Shown: one piece after another, positions 8,623 through 19,404 of the stretch
How positions within the stretch are numbered: position 1 is the first letter of the stretch
How the letters are laid out: the number at the start of each line of letters is the position of its first letter
Source of the DNA: Sphingomonadaceae bacterium
GTDB taxonomy: Bacteria > Pseudomonadota > Alphaproteobacteria > Sphingomonadales > Sphingomonadaceae
Assembly: GCA_025362895.1 (NCBI GenBank)
Contig: JANYFA010000040.1
Location: 1-44,260 of the forward strand
DNA length: 44,260 nucleotides
Reading direction: 5' to 3'
Notes under the pieces: model-generated
Told to the model about the DNA's origin: nothing
Seen by the model: the letters and a program-made list of their open reading frames with translations, nothing else
Databases searched by the model: none
Translations under genes and position numbers: made by a program

Positions 8623-9564
8623 ATGACGTCATCGCTCGCCGATCCCGCGCCCCGCATCCGTAAACCCGACTGGCTTCGCGTCCGCGCGCCGACCTCGACT
8701 GCCTTTGCCGAAACGCGGCGACTGATGCGGAATCTCAACCTGAATACGGTGTGCGAGGAGGCTGCGTGCCCCAACATCGGTGAGTGCTGGACACAAAAGC
8801 ACGCGACGGTGATGATCCTCGGCGATACCTGCACCCGCGCGTGCGCCTTCTGCAACGTCAAGACGGGGATGCCGGGGCCGGTCGACCGGCTCGAACCCGG
8901 CCATGTCGCCGAGGCCGCCGGGGCGCTTGGGCTCGAACATATCGTCATCACCAGTGTCGATCGCGACGATCTGACCGACGGCGGCGCGGGGCAATTCGTG
9001 AAGGTGATCGAGGCGCTGCGCCGCCACGCGCCGAACACGACGATCGAAATCCTGACGCCGGACTTCCGTAACAAGGCCGACCGTGCGGTGGCGGCGATCG
9101 TCGCGGCGCGGCCCGATGTGTACAACCACAACCTTGAGACGGTGCCGCGCCTGTATCCGACGATCCGCCCGGGCGCGCGCTATTTCCATTCGCTTCGGCT
9201 GCTCGACCGGGTCAAGACGCTCGACCCGTCGATCTTCACGAAGTCGGGGCTGATGGTCGGGCTGGGCGAGGAGCGCCATGAAATGCATCAGGTGTTCGAT
9301 GATATGCGCTCGGCCGACGTCGACTTTCTAACCGTCGGCCAGTATCTCCAGCCGACGCCGCGCCACGCGAAGGTGATCGGCTTTGTCACGCCCGACACGT
9401 TCCGCAGCTATGCCGCGATCGCCCGCGCGAAGGGGTTCCTTCAGGTTGCGGCGTCGCCGCTGACGCGGTCGAGCTATCACGCCGGGGCGGATTTTGCCGC
9501 GATGCGGGCGAAGCGCGCGGCGGCGATGGCGGGGGCGGCGCGTGAGACGGAGGCAGTCGCTTGA
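8623..9564 (+). CDS. lipA: lipoyl synthase (radical SAM)
   Basis: Inserts two sulfurs into protein-bound octanoyl groups to make lipoate, the cofactor of PdhB and AceF encoded upstream. The 313 residues contain the auxiliary cluster cysteines [12 protein letters not shown] (C44, C49, C55), the radical SAM motif CTRACAFC (C70, C74, C77) and the C-terminal RSSY with the serine ligand of the auxiliary cluster. The ATG at 8623 gives a normal family length. A long inverted repeat (9588-9678) follows the stop. Clustering with pdh genes is the usual sphingomonad arrangement. Confidence 0.97.
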   Translation: MTSSLADPAPRIRKPDWLRVRAPTSTAFAETRRLMRNLNLNTVCEEAACPNIGECWTQKHATVMILGDTCTRACAFCNVKTGMPGPVDRLEPGHVAEAAGALGLEHIVITSVDRDDLTDGGAGQFVKVIEALRRHAPNTTIEILTPDFRNKADRAVAAIVAARPDVYNHNLETVPRLYPTIRPGARYFHSLRLLDRVKTLDPSIFTKSGLMVGLGEERHEMHQVFDDMRSADVDFLTVGQYLQPTPRHAKVIGFVTPDTFRSYAAIARAKGFLQVAASPLTRSSYHAGADFAAMRAKRAAAMAGAARETEAVA

Positions 9565-9587
9565 AGCTGCGGCCCCCACAAACTCGG

Positions 9588-9678
9588 GTCATCGTGGCGC
9601 AGGCCAGGACCCACGTCGCCACCAACCGTCAGCCAGTTGTGATGCGCGACCGTAGATCCTGGCCTGCGCTAGGATGAC
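9588..9678 (+). repeat. long imperfect inverted repeat between lipA and the COQ10-like gene
   Basis: Arms 9588-9619 and 9646-9678 are reverse complements with a few mismatches; the shared core is GCGCAGGCCAGGA. The arm design (GTCAT, GCGCAGGCC, then a CCACGG/CTACGG block) matches the repeat at 2261-2349. Both look like members of one dispersed hairpin family. Confidence 0.7.
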
Positions 9679-9722
9679 GTCGAGAGGCGGGGATCGCGGT
9701 TTCAACGGCGGCGGAACCACCG

Positions 9723-9770
9723 CCTGATGCCGCGCCACATCCCCGAGGCAGCCTGATGCCGCGTCACATC
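9723..9770 (+). repeat. near-tandem duplication around the COQ10-like start codon
   Basis: CCTGATGCCGCGCCACATC at 9723 recurs as CCTGATGCCGCGTCACATC at 9752, 29 bases later with one change. The first ATG opens a frame that stops just before the second. This looks like a short tandem duplication that left a decoy start upstream of the true one. Confidence 0.6.
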
Positions 9771-10226
9771 GAAGACCGCTTTCTGCCGTACACACCCGAG
9801 CAGATGTTCGACCTTGTCGCTGATATCGGGCGCTATGCGGAGTTTCTCCCGTGGGTGCAGGCGATGCGCGTCACGTCGAACGATGGAACGACAGTCGTTG
9901 CTGACATGGTCGTCGGCTTCAAGATGGTGCGCGAACGCTTTACCAGCCGCGTGACGCTCGATCGCCCGCGCGCGCTCCATGTCAATTATATTTCGGGTCC
10001 GCTAAAATATCTTCGCAACGACTGGCGGTTTGACCCTGCGCCGGGCGGATGCACGGTCCATTTCGCGGTCGACTTCGAGTTTCAGTCCAAACTATTCGAA
10101 CGGCTGGCAGGCGTGTTCTTCGGCGAGGCGTTCCGCCGGATGGTTGCGAGCTTTGAGAAGCGGGCGGGGGCTCTTTACGATCCCTCGCGCGGCATCAGCA
10201 ACTCAAGCGCACAAAGCACGGCCTGA
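9756..10226 (+). CDS. START/SRPBCC family protein, COQ10/RatA type
   Basis: The 156-residue protein is a polyketide-cyclase/START-like lipid-binding fold, with PYTPEQMFDLVADIGRYAEFLPW at the N-terminus, then VVADMVVGFKMVRERFTSRV and the C-terminal GEAFRRMVASFEKRA helix. Relatives are yeast Coq10, needed for ubiquinone function in respiration, and Escherichia coli RatA, described as a ribosome-associating toxin. In alphaproteobacteria a ubiquinone role next to lipA is the more likely reading, but the sequence does not decide. The 3' end overlaps the convergent cinA gene by 52 bases. Confidence 0.88.
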   Translation: MPRHIEDRFLPYTPEQMFDLVADIGRYAEFLPWVQAMRVTSNDGTTVVADMVVGFKMVRERFTSRVTLDRPRALHVNYISGPLKYLRNDWRFDPAPGGCTVHFAVDFEFQSKLFERLAGVFFGEAFRRMVASFEKRAGALYDPSRGISNSSAQSTA

Positions 10227-10675
10227 CGCCGGATCTCGCTCCGCCCCAGGTCGCCGAAGGCTTTGGTATCGGCGTGCTTGCTGTCCGGATCGCCGCGATG
10301 GGCGACGGCGAAGACGACGGTGCCGACGGGCTTTTGGGCAGAGCCGCCACCCGGTCCGGCAATGCCGGTTATCGCGACGGCGATGTCGGCGTGGCTGGCC
10401 TTGAGCGCGCCCTGCGCCATTGCCCAGGCGACCGCGATCGACACCGCGCCAAAGGTATCGATCAGGTCGGAATGGACGCCGAGCGCCTCCATCTTGGCCT
10501 CGTTCGAGTAGGTGACGAACGCGCGGTCGACGACATCGGACGACCCGGCGACTTCGGTCAGTGCCGCTGCGACGAGGCCGCCGGTGCACGACTCAGCGGT
10601 CACGATCGTCCGCCCGGCGGCGCGGTTGGCGGCGATGACTGTCGCGGCGAGGTCGAGGATTTCGGCGTCGAACAT
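10175..10675 (-). CDS. CinA C-terminal-domain protein (NMN deamidase type)
   Basis: A stand-alone CinA C-terminal domain of 166 residues, the PncC class that hydrolyses nicotinamide mononucleotide to nicotinate mononucleotide in NAD recycling. Motifs: TAESCTGGLVAAALT with the nucleophilic serine (S29), YSNEAK, and GIAGPGGGSAQKPVGTV. The ATG at 10675 overlaps the ispDF stop (TGATG), so it is translationally coupled to ispDF. Its 3' end overlaps the convergent COQ10-like gene by 52 bases. The N-terminal MoCF-like domain of full-length CinA is absent, as is usual for this subgroup. Confidence 0.92.
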   Translation of the reverse strand: MFDAEILDLAATVIAANRAAGRTIVTAESCTGGLVAAALTEVAGSSDVVDRAFVTYSNEAKMEALGVHSDLIDTFGAVSIAVAWAMAQGALKASHADIAVAITGIAGPGGGSAQKPVGTVVFAVAHRGDPDSKHADTKAFGDLGRSEIRRQAVLCALELLMPREGS

Positions 10676-11862
10676 CAGATTACTTGAACGCTCGCCGGCG
10701 CCGCCGGCAACACTTGAACGCTCGCCGGCGCCGCCGGCAGGCGCACCGACGCCACCGCCTGCGCGGCGATGCCCTCGCCGCGACCGGTACAGCCGAGGCC
10801 TTCGGTCGTGGTCGCCTTGATGCTGACCGACTGGCAGCCGGTAATGTCCGCGACGCGGGCGACGAAGGCGGCGCGGTGGGGGCCAACCTTGGGGGCCTCG
10901 GCGATGATCGTCAGATCCAGGTGGTCGATGATGCCGCCCGCCGCGCGGACGAGTGTGCAGGCGTGGGCGAGGAAGCGGTCGGAACTCGCGCCGCGCCATC
11001 GCGGGTCGCTCGGCGGGAAGTGCGTGCCGATATCGCCCGCGCCGATGGTGCCGAGCAGGGCGTCGGTCAATGCGTGAAGGCCGACATCGGCGTCGCTATG
11101 GCCGATCAGCCCGGCGGTGTGGGGCACACGGACGCCGCACAGCCATAGGTGATCGCCGGGGCCAAAGCGGTGGACGTCGAAACCTTGAGCAGAGCGCGGG
11201 ATCATGTGCTCCGCTAGCATAGCCTCGGCGCGGGCGAAATCATCCGCGGTCGTCAGCTTGAATGCCGCCTCGTCGCCGGGCACGAGGGCGACGACGATGC
11301 CTGCGGCGCGGGCGACGGCGACATCGTCGCTTTCATCGCCGGTCGCCGAACAATGGGCTGCAAGAAGCGGCGCGAGAGCGAAGCCCTGCGGCGTCTGGAC
11401 GCGGTGGAGGCGGACGCGGTCGACTTCGCCATCGACCGTCGCGTTGCCGCTGCGGAGCGAATCGACGACGGGCAGGGCGGGGGTCGCGCCGTCGTAACTG
11501 GCGAGCGCGGCGACGACGCGGTCGATCATCCCGGCGGTGACAAACGGGCGCGCCGCATCGTGGATCAGAACATGGGTGACAGTGTCCGGCAACGCGGCGA
11601 GCCCGGCGACGACCGATTCCTGTCGCATCGCACCGCCGATGACGGGCGGCGGCAAGTCGAGTCCGGCGACAGCCGCAATGTAGAGATCGCGGTCGTCGTC
11701 ATGGATAACGACATGGACGGCAGCGATTGCCAGGTGCGCGACGAACGCATCGACCGCATGCCGCAGCACCGGCTTCCCGCCAAGCATGCGATATTGTTTG
11801 GGGACGTCACCACCGGCGCGAAAGCCGCGCCCGCCAGCGACGATGAGAGCTTCGACGTGCAT
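10675..11862 (-). CDS. ispDF: bifunctional IspD/IspF enzyme of the non-mevalonate isoprenoid pathway
   Basis: A fusion of 2-C-methyl-D-erythritol 4-phosphate cytidylyltransferase (residues 1 to about 220: LIVAGGRGFRAGG, DVPKQYRML, HDAARPF, RVQTPQGF) and 2-C-methyl-D-erythritol 2,4-cyclodiphosphate synthase (from about 225: GFDVHRF, HSDADVGLHALTDALLG, GDIGTHFPPSD, KATTTEGLG). Fusion of these steps is common in alphaproteobacteria. The last 20 or so residues are two copies of LPAAPASVQV, encoded by a 30-base tandem repeat at 10682-10739, an unusual tail beyond the IspF fold. It is followed by coupled cinA. Confidence 0.96.
   Translation of the reverse strand: MHVEALIVAGGRGFRAGGDVPKQYRMLGGKPVLRHAVDAFVAHLAIAAVHVVIHDDDRDLYIAAVAGLDLPPPVIGGAMRQESVVAGLAALPDTVTHVLIHDAARPFVTAGMIDRVVAALASYDGATPALPVVDSLRSGNATVDGEVDRVRLHRVQTPQGFALAPLLAAHCSATGDESDDVAVARAAGIVVALVPGDEAAFKLTTADDFARAEAMLAEHMIPRSAQGFDVHRFGPGDHLWLCGVRVPHTAGLIGHSDADVGLHALTDALLGTIGAGDIGTHFPPSDPRWRGASSDRFLAHACTLVRAAGGIIDHLDLTIIAEAPKVGPHRAAFVARVADITGCQSVSIKATTTEGLGCTGRGEGIAAQAVASVRLPAAPASVQVLPAAPASVQVI
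10682..10739 (+). repeat. 30-base tandem repeat at the 3' end of ispDF
   Basis: Two direct copies begin ACTTGAACGCTCGCCGGCG, at 10682 and 10712, identical for at least 28 bases and 30 bases apart. The unit contains the palindromic core GCCGGCGCCGCCGGC. It duplicates a 10-residue C-terminal tail in IspDF. Confidence 0.85.
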
Positions 11863-11974
11863 CGTCGCCGCTATACGCGCGCGGCGATGACGAACAAGGG
11901 CTGACTCGTCGGCGGGAGAGGACCGTTGCGGGGGCGAATTGACTCGCGGCGGTCAGCGGCGAAATAAGCCGCGC

Positions 11975-12003
11975 TTGCCGCACCGCAGCGAACACGATAG
12001 GAT
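11975..12003 (+). promoter_or_regulatory. candidate sigma-70 promoter of dusB-ntr operon
   Basis: TTGCCG (11975-11980) and TAGGAT (11998-12003) are separated by 17 bases, upstream of dusB in the gap to divergent ispDF. A start near 12010 would give a leader of only about 20 bases. The boxes are moderate matches; this is inferred. Confidence 0.35.
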
Positions 12004-12006
12004 TAA

Positions 12007-12023
12007 TGCCTAGTTTTTAGGCA
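12007..12023 (+). promoter_or_regulatory. hairpin in the dusB leader overlapping the ribosome-binding region
   Basis: TGCCTA-GTTTT-TAGGCA is a perfect 6-bp dyad ending seven bases before the TTG start at 12031. Its 3' arm contains the only AGG near the start that could serve as ribosome-binding site, so folding would hide it. The dyad is seen; translational control is inferred. Confidence 0.4.
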
Positions 12024-12030
12024 CCGATCC

Positions 12031-13035
12031 TTGCGTCACCTCCCACCCCTCGCCGTCGGCCCGTATCGGATCGACCCCGTGATCCTCGCGCCGATGACGG
12101 GGGTGACCGATCTGCCGTTCCGGCGGATCGTCAAACATTACGGCGCCGGGCTGACCGTCAGCGAGATGATCGCAGGCGAGGCGATGGTCCGCGAGACGCG
12201 GCAGTCGCTGGCGAAATGCGCGTGGGATGCCGCCGAGCAACCCGTGTCGATGCAGCTGGCCGGGTGTGAGCCGCGCGTCATGGCCGAGGCCGCCAAGCTC
12301 AACGCCGATCGCGGCGCGGCAATTATCGACATCAACATGGGGTGCCCGGTCAAGAAGGTCGTCAACGGCCATGCCGGGTCGGCGCTTATGCGCGACTTGC
12401 CGCTCGCCATGGCGCTGATCGCGGCGACGGTTTCGGCGGTCGATGTGCCGGTGACGCTCAAGATGCGGATGGGGTGGGATCACGCCAGCCTGAATGCCCC
12501 TGAACTCGCGCGGATCGCCGAGGACCTCGGCATTGCGATGATCGCGGTCCACGGGCGAACGCGGTGCCAGCTGTATCGCGGCGAGGCCGACTGGGGATTC
12601 GTGCGCCGCGTGAAGAAAGCCGTCCGCGTCCCGGTCATCGTCAACGGCGACATCTGCACGCTCGACGATGTCGACGCCGCGCTCGATCAGTCGGGTGCCG
12701 ACGGCGTGATGATCGGTCGGGGAGCGTACGGCAAGCCGTGGCTGCTTGGGCAGGCACTTGCGTGGCTGCGGACTGGGCGACGCCGCGAGACGCCGGAGAT
12801 TGTCGAACAATATGACGTTATTACAGCGCATTATACGGCGATGATTGATCATTATGGCAGCCACGTCGGTGTCAATCTGATGCGTAAGCATCTCGGCTGG
12901 TACACCAAGGGGCTGACAGGGTCGGCCGAATTTCGCAACAGGGTAAACCTCGAGCCCGATCCGGCGCGGGTGCTGGCGATGCTTGCCGAATTCTACGCGC
13001 CGTTCCTCGACGCACCTGCGCGGCTGGCGGCGTGA
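12031..13035 (+). CDS. dusB: tRNA-dihydrouridine synthase DusB
   Basis: A flavin enzyme that reduces uridine to dihydrouridine in tRNA D-loops. The 334 residues show [14 protein letters not shown] at 19-32, the [19 protein letters not shown] segment with catalytic C105, [16 protein letters not shown] and [17 protein letters not shown], all typical of the family. The TTG at 12031 is the only usable start in this frame: a stop lies at 12004-12006 and no ATG or GTG lies between. dusB directly before ntrB-ntrC is the classical alphaproteobacterial order (the old nifR3-ntrB-ntrC arrangement). Confidence 0.95.
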   Translation: MRHLPPLAVGPYRIDPVILAPMTGVTDLPFRRIVKHYGAGLTVSEMIAGEAMVRETRQSLAKCAWDAAEQPVSMQLAGCEPRVMAEAAKLNADRGAAIIDINMGCPVKKVVNGHAGSALMRDLPLAMALIAATVSAVDVPVTLKMRMGWDHASLNAPELARIAEDLGIAMIAVHGRTRCQLYRGEADWGFVRRVKKAVRVPVIVNGDICTLDDVDAALDQSGADGVMIGRGAYGKPWLLGQALAWLRTGRRRETPEIVEQYDVITAHYTAMIDHYGSHVGVNLMRKHLGWYTKGLTGSAEFRNRVNLEPDPARVLAMLAEFYAPFLDAPARLAA

Positions 13036-13051
13036 CGAGCGCGACCCCTGC

Positions 13052-14161
13052 GTGAGCGTCTTCCCGCTCCGCCGCCGGGCACGGAAACCGCTCGATGTGC
13101 CGCCGCTCGACCTGGTTGCGGCGTTGCCGATGCCCGTCGTCGTCCTCGACGCCGATGGCGCGATCGCACTCGTCAACGCTGCCGCCGAAACCTTCTTCAA
13201 TGCGAGCCAGGTGGCGCTGCGTGAGCGCGGCCTTGTCGCGGGCGTCGTGGCGGAGTCGCCCCTTGTCGGGCTGATCAACGACGCCCGTGCGCGCGGCGGC
13301 GACCTCGTTGCCTACGACATCGAGATCGCGCTCGCCGGGGGCAAGATCGTGCGCGCTGATGTGTTCGTCACCCCGCTGACCGACACGCCCGGCTGGACGA
13401 TGGTGAGCCTGCAGGCACGGACGGTTCCGGCGCTGGTCGATCGTCAGCGAGGCAACCAGAACGCCGCGCGTTCGGCGATCGGAATCGCCGCGATGCTTGC
13501 CCATGAGATCAAGAACCCGCTGTCGGGCATTCGCGGCGCGGCACAGCTCCTCGCCACTACCGCTGACAGCGAGGGCCGCGAACTGACCGCCCTCATTCGG
13601 ACCGAAGTCGACCGCATTGTTGCGCTGATCGACCGGATGGAAGGGTTCACCGATACGCGCCCCGTGCCGAAGCGCCCGGAGAATATCCACGCCGTCCTCG
13701 GCCATGTTCGGCAAGTTGCAGCAAGCGGCTTTGCGCGGGGCATTTCGATCCGCGAACGCTATGACCCGTCGCTGCCGCTGGTCGCAGGCAATCACGATGC
13801 GCTCGTCCAGGTGTTCCTCAACCTCGTCAAGAATGCCGCCGAGGCGATTGCGGCAGCTGGCGGCGATGGGGGGGAAATCACGTTGACCACCGCCTATCGC
13901 CACGGTTTTCGCGTGGCCGCCGAAGGGTCGGCCCGGTCGGTCGCGCTGCCGCTGGAAGTCTGCATCATTGATACCGGGGCCGGGCCGGGGGATGTCGCGC
14001 GTCATATGTTCGAGCCATTCGTGTCGTCGAAGCGTAGCGGGGGTGGCCTCGGCCTCGCTCTGGTGGCCAAGATCGTCGGCGATCATGGCGGCGTCGTCGA
14101 ATGCGAGCGCGCCGTCGATCCGCCGCGCACCATTCTTCGCGTCCTGCTGCCAACCGCATGA
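13052..14161 (+). CDS. ntrB: nitrogen-regulation sensor histidine kinase NtrB
   Basis: NtrB phosphorylates or dephosphorylates NtrC according to nitrogen status signalled by PII proteins. The 369-residue soluble protein has an N-terminal PAS domain ([21 protein letters not shown]), a HisKA segment with the phosphoacceptor histidine in [18 protein letters not shown], and the ATPase domain ([11 protein letters not shown]-box, [19 protein letters not shown]). The GTG at 13052 is preferred because it gives family length and starts after dusB stops; an ATG at 12983 in the same frame would overlap dusB by about 50 bases. The stop overlaps the ntrC start (ATGA). Confidence 0.92.
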   Translation: MSVFPLRRRARKPLDVPPLDLVAALPMPVVVLDADGAIALVNAAAETFFNASQVALRERGLVAGVVAESPLVGLINDARARGGDLVAYDIEIALAGGKIVRADVFVTPLTDTPGWTMVSLQARTVPALVDRQRGNQNAARSAIGIAAMLAHEIKNPLSGIRGAAQLLATTADSEGRELTALIRTEVDRIVALIDRMEGFTDTRPVPKRPENIHAVLGHVRQVAASGFARGISIRERYDPSLPLVAGNHDALVQVFLNLVKNAAEAIAAAGGDGGEITLTTAYRHGFRVAAEGSARSVALPLEVCIIDTGAGPGDVARHMFEPFVSSKRSGGGLGLALVAKIVGDHGGVVECERAVDPPRTILRVLLPTA

Positions 14162-15603
14162 GCGACTTCGAACCTAGCGCGAGCGCGCCGACCGTAATCG
14201 TGGCCGACGACGATGCCGCCATCCGCACCGTCGTCCGCCGCGCGCTGACCCGCGCGGGTTATGCGGTTCGGGGGACCGAAACGGCGGCGGGTCTCGCCCG
14301 GCTGATCGACGACGGCGTCGGCGACGTCGTCATCAGCGATGTGATGTTCCCCGACGGCAACGGCCTCGACGGGCTGCCGGGGCTTCTCGCCCGCCGCCCG
14401 GGGCTGAAGGTCATCGTTGTCAGCGCGCAGAACACGCTGTCGACGGCGGTGCGCGCGACCGAAGCGGGGGCGTTCGATTATTTGCCCAAGCCGTTCGACC
14501 TCGATGAACTCGTCCGCGCAGTGGCTAGCGCGGTCGATGCGAACGGGACGACGGTCGACGTCTCGCCGCCGCACCTGGGCGACGATTTGCAACTGATCGG
14601 GCGGTCACCGGCGATGCAGGACGTGTTTCGCACGATCGCACGGATCGTACCGACGACGCTGACGGTAATGATCCTTGGCGAGTCGGGAACCGGCAAGGAA
14701 CTCGTCGCGCGGGCGGTACATGACCTTGGGCCGCGCCGCGCCGCGCCGTTCGTCGCGGTCAACATGGCCGCGATCCCGCGCGAGCTCATCGAAAGCGAGC
14801 TGTTCGGCCACGAACGCGGGGCGTTCACCGGCGCGGCGGCGCGCGCGTCGGGGCGGTTCGAACAGGCCGAGCGCGGGACGCTGTTTCTCGATGAGATCGG
14901 CGATATGCCGCTCGATGCACAGACGCGGCTGCTCCGCGTGCTGCAGTCGGGTGAATTTACGGCCGTCGGCGGCGCGCGGGTCCAGCGGGCCGACGTCCGC
15001 ATCATCGCCGCGACCAACCAGGACCTGCGGCGCCTGATCGACATCGGGCGCTTTCGCGAGGACCTCTATTACCGTCTCAACGTCGTGCCGCTCCGCCTGC
15101 CGCCGCTGCGGGCGCGGGCCGACGATATCCCGGCGCTGGCGCGACACTTCCTCGACCGCGCCGCTGCCGAGGGGCTACCGCGCAAAGTGCTCGACCAGAG
15201 CGCCGCTGACGCGATTGCGCGGCACGACTGGCCGGGGAATGTGCGCGAACTCGAAAACCTGATGCGACGCTTGGCGGCGCTGACGCGCGGCGACACGATC
15301 GACGGCGATGCGGTGCGTGGCGGCCTCGACCGCATCGCCGCGCCGCCGCCGCCAGTCGCTGCCGCGACCGATTTGAGCGGCGCGGTCGCTGGGCATCTGG
15401 CGGCGTATCTGGCCCGCTTTGGCGACGACCTGCCCCCGGATGGCTGGTACGACCGTGTTCTGGCCGAAATCGAGCGCCCGTTGCTTCAGCTGAGCCTCGC
15501 GGCGACGGCGGGCAACCAGATCCGCGCGGCGCGGTTGCTCGGGATCAATCGCAATACCCTCCGCAAAAAACTGTTGGAGCGCGGCATCGTCAGCAGGGGC
15601 TGA
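14158..15603 (+). CDS. ntrC: nitrogen response regulator NtrC (sigma-54 activator)
   Basis: The 481 residues comprise a receiver domain with phosphoacceptor D61 ([11 protein letters not shown]) and conserved lysine in LPKPFD, a sigma-54 interaction AAA+ domain with Walker A GESGTGKE, the GAFTGA loop in [15 protein letters not shown], Walker [12 protein letters not shown] and [13 protein letters not shown], and a C-terminal Fis-type helix-turn-helix ([20 protein letters not shown]). The intact GAFTGA shows it can contact sigma-54, unlike NtrX downstream. It is coupled to ntrB by a four-base overlap. It controls nitrogen assimilation genes. Confidence 0.96.
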   Translation: MSDFEPSASAPTVIVADDDAAIRTVVRRALTRAGYAVRGTETAAGLARLIDDGVGDVVISDVMFPDGNGLDGLPGLLARRPGLKVIVVSAQNTLSTAVRATEAGAFDYLPKPFDLDELVRAVASAVDANGTTVDVSPPHLGDDLQLIGRSPAMQDVFRTIARIVPTTLTVMILGESGTGKELVARAVHDLGPRRAAPFVAVNMAAIPRELIESELFGHERGAFTGAAARASGRFEQAERGTLFLDEIGDMPLDAQTRLLRVLQSGEFTAVGGARVQRADVRIIAATNQDLRRLIDIGRFREDLYYRLNVVPLRLPPLRARADDIPALARHFLDRAAAEGLPRKVLDQSAADAIARHDWPGNVRELENLMRRLAALTRGDTIDGDAVRGGLDRIAAPPPPVAAATDLSGAVAGHLAAYLARFGDDLPPDGWYDRVLAEIERPLLQLSLAATAGNQIRAARLLGINRNTLRKKLLERGIVSRG

Positions 15604-15695
15604 CACGCGCCGACGCAGGCGCGAGAGCGCAGAAACCGCTTCGTCGCATTGTTGCAACGAGTGTGTTCCTTTTACCACGCGAAGCGCGTAGCGTT

Positions 15696-18002
15696 ATGCC
15701 GATGGTCGCATTGCGTCTTCCCCAGACACGGCCCCAGTTGCGGCGTTGGCGTTCGCTACGTCGCCGGTTTAACCGCTGGGTCGCGCGGGTCGATCTCTAC
15801 CCGCGGCTTGAACTCGCCATCGGTGCGCTGGTCGTCATCCTCGGCGTATCGAGCTACGCGGTCCTGACCGGTCGGCACGCGCCGGCGGCGGGCTATTCAC
15901 CGCCGCTGGTGACGCTTGTCCTCGTTGCCAACCTGTTGCCGCTAATGGCGCTGATTGTCCTCATCGCGCGGCGGATTACCCTGTTGCTGACCGCGCGGAA
16001 GCGGGGGACGGCGGGGGCCCGGCTCCACGTCCGGCTGGTTGCCCTGTTCGCGACGGTCGCGGCGGTGCCAACGTTGCTCGTCGTCGTGTTTGCGTCGCTG
16101 CTGTTTCAGTATGGCGTCCAGTTCTGGTTCAGCGACAAGGCGAAGGCGGTGTTCGAAAACGCCGACAAGATCGCCAACTCCTATGTCGCCGAACAGAGCG
16201 CGCGGATGATTGCCGACGTGCCGAAAATGGCGGGCGACATGGGCGATTACGGGCGGAAATTCGGCTATGGCTCGCGCGACTTCGGCGAAGGCCTGATCTA
16301 TCAGTTGCAGGGGCGGCACCTGAACGCCGGGACGGTGTTCACCCCGACCGGCACGACCTATAAGACGCTGGCGATCGGCTTCATTGGCAAGCCTTACGCC
16401 GTCCGCCTTCAGCCGCAGGATATCGCCCACGCCCGCGCCGGCGAAGTCCGCCTGATCGCCCAGGCCGCCGACCGGATCGAGGCCGTCATTCGCATCGACA
16501 CCGACCATTATTTATATGTCAGTTCGTCGGTCGATCCGCGCGTGCTGGCGCAGGTCAACGGGACGAAGAAGGCGCTCGCCGACTATCGCTCGCTCCTCGC
16601 GCGCAGCCGGGGGGTCCAGCTACGGTTCAACGCCCTCCTCGTCATCGTGTCCCTGCTCATTCTCGCTGCCGCCGTGTGGTTCGCGCTGTGGCTGGCGAAC
16701 GCGCTGGTGACGCCAATCGCGCGCCTCGCCGATGCCGCCGCGCGGGTCGGGGCCGGCGACCTCGATGCACGCGTCCCGGTCAAGGGATCGCCCGACGAAA
16801 TCGGCACCCTCGGTCGTGCCTTCAACCGCATGACCGGACAGTTAAAGGCGCAGCAGACCGCGCTCGTCACCGCCAATATCCAGCTCGATGCGCGGCGACA
16901 ATTTACCGAGGCGGTGCTGTCGGGTGTCTCGGCGGGCGTGGTATCGATCGACGCCGCCGGGATCATTCGCCTCGCCAACCACTCCGCCGCCGTTCTCCTC
17001 CAGACGACCGAGGATAATCTGGCCGGGCGCAGGCTCGCCGCCGCCGTCCCCGAACTCGCCGCCCTGCTCGACGAAGCGGCGGTGCGCGGCGTTGCAAGCG
17101 CGCAGGTCGAGATCGTCCGCGGGGCCGATACGCAAACGCTCGCCGTTGCCATTGCCGCCGAACGCAGCGGCGCGCGCAGTTATGTCCTGACCTTCGACGA
17201 CATCACCGGGCAACTCTCCGATCAACGGCAGGCGGCATGGGCCGACGTTGCCCGCCGCATCGCGCACGAGATTAAAAACCCGCTGACGCCGATCCAACTT
17301 TCGGCCGAACGGCTCCAGAAGAAATACGGGCGGCACGTTGTCGACGACCCCGCGACATTCGCCAATCTGACGGGAACGATCGTGCGCCAGGTCGGCGACC
17401 TGCGGCGGATGGTCGACGAATTCTCGTCGTTCGCGCGGATGCCCAAGCCGGTGTTCGGTCCCGAACCGATCGCCGATCTCGCGCGCGAGGCGGTGTTCAT
17501 GCAGGAAGTCGCCAACCCCGCCATCGCCTTCACGCTCGACGTGCCCGACGCGATGCCGCTGTTGGTGTGCGACCGGCGGCAGATCGCGCAGGCGCTGACG
17601 AACTTGCTCAAGAACGCGACCGAGGCGGTGGCGGCACGCACCGAACGCGATGCCGCCGAGGGTAGGGGTGGCGAGGGCAGGGATGGCGACGGAAGGAGCG
17701 GCGGCGACGGGCGCATCACGCTGGGGATCGTCGTCGATGACGCCCGGGTCACGTTACGCATCACCGACAATGGCATCGGCCTGCCAACCGAGAACCGCGA
17801 CCGCCTGACCGAGCCGTATGTCACGACGCGTGCACGCGGCACGGGGCTCGGCCTCGCGATCGTCAAGAAGATCGTCGAGGAGCACGGTGGTACGCTCGAC
17901 CTCGGCGATGCTCCGGGCGGCGGGACCGTCGCGCGGCTATCCTTCGACCGGACGGCGATCGTGACCGAGACCTACGCCGAACCTTTGCAGAAGACAGGAT
18001 AA
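15696..18002 (+). CDS. ntrY: membrane sensor histidine kinase NtrY
   Basis: NtrY with NtrX responds to nitrogen or redox and envelope conditions in alphaproteobacteria. About 768 residues: membrane segments near residues 35-55, 65-95 and 110-135, a periplasmic sensing region, another membrane segment near 310 (LLVIVSLLILAAAVWFALWL), HAMP, PAS (LSGVSAGVVSIDAAGIIRLANH), HisKA with [20 protein letters not shown], and the ATPase domain (NLLKNATEAV, DNGIGLP, GTGLGLAIVKKIVEEHGG). The ATPase domain contains a Gly/Arg/Asp-rich insertion around 17660-17710. I chose the ATG at 15696; a GTG at 15663 is also in frame. Confidence 0.93.
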   Translation: MPMVALRLPQTRPQLRRWRSLRRRFNRWVARVDLYPRLELAIGALVVILGVSSYAVLTGRHAPAAGYSPPLVTLVLVANLLPLMALIVLIARRITLLLTARKRGTAGARLHVRLVALFATVAAVPTLLVVVFASLLFQYGVQFWFSDKAKAVFENADKIANSYVAEQSARMIADVPKMAGDMGDYGRKFGYGSRDFGEGLIYQLQGRHLNAGTVFTPTGTTYKTLAIGFIGKPYAVRLQPQDIAHARAGEVRLIAQAADRIEAVIRIDTDHYLYVSSSVDPRVLAQVNGTKKALADYRSLLARSRGVQLRFNALLVIVSLLILAAAVWFALWLANALVTPIARLADAAARVGAGDLDARVPVKGSPDEIGTLGRAFNRMTGQLKAQQTALVTANIQLDARRQFTEAVLSGVSAGVVSIDAAGIIRLANHSAAVLLQTTEDNLAGRRLAAAVPELAALLDEAAVRGVASAQVEIVRGADTQTLAVAIAAERSGARSYVLTFDDITGQLSDQRQAAWADVARRIAHEIKNPLTPIQLSAERLQKKYGRHVVDDPATFANLTGTIVRQVGDLRRMVDEFSSFARMPKPVFGPEPIADLAREAVFMQEVANPAIAFTLDVPDAMPLLVCDRRQIAQALTNLLKNATEAVAARTERDAAEGRGGEGRDGDGRSGGDGRITLGIVVDDARVTLRITDNGIGLPTENRDRLTEPYVTTRARGTGLGLAIVKKIVEEHGGTLDLGDAPGGGTVARLSFDRTAIVTETYAEPLQKTG

Positions 18003-18004
18003 GC

Positions 18005-19402
<1,398 letters not shown>

Positions 19403-19404
19403 CG

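Noticed and set aside
8340-8663. Plus-strand frame of 107 codons running into lipA
   Set aside because: Arginine-rich product, no family, overlaps the lipA start and the promoter region; no good ribosome-binding site.
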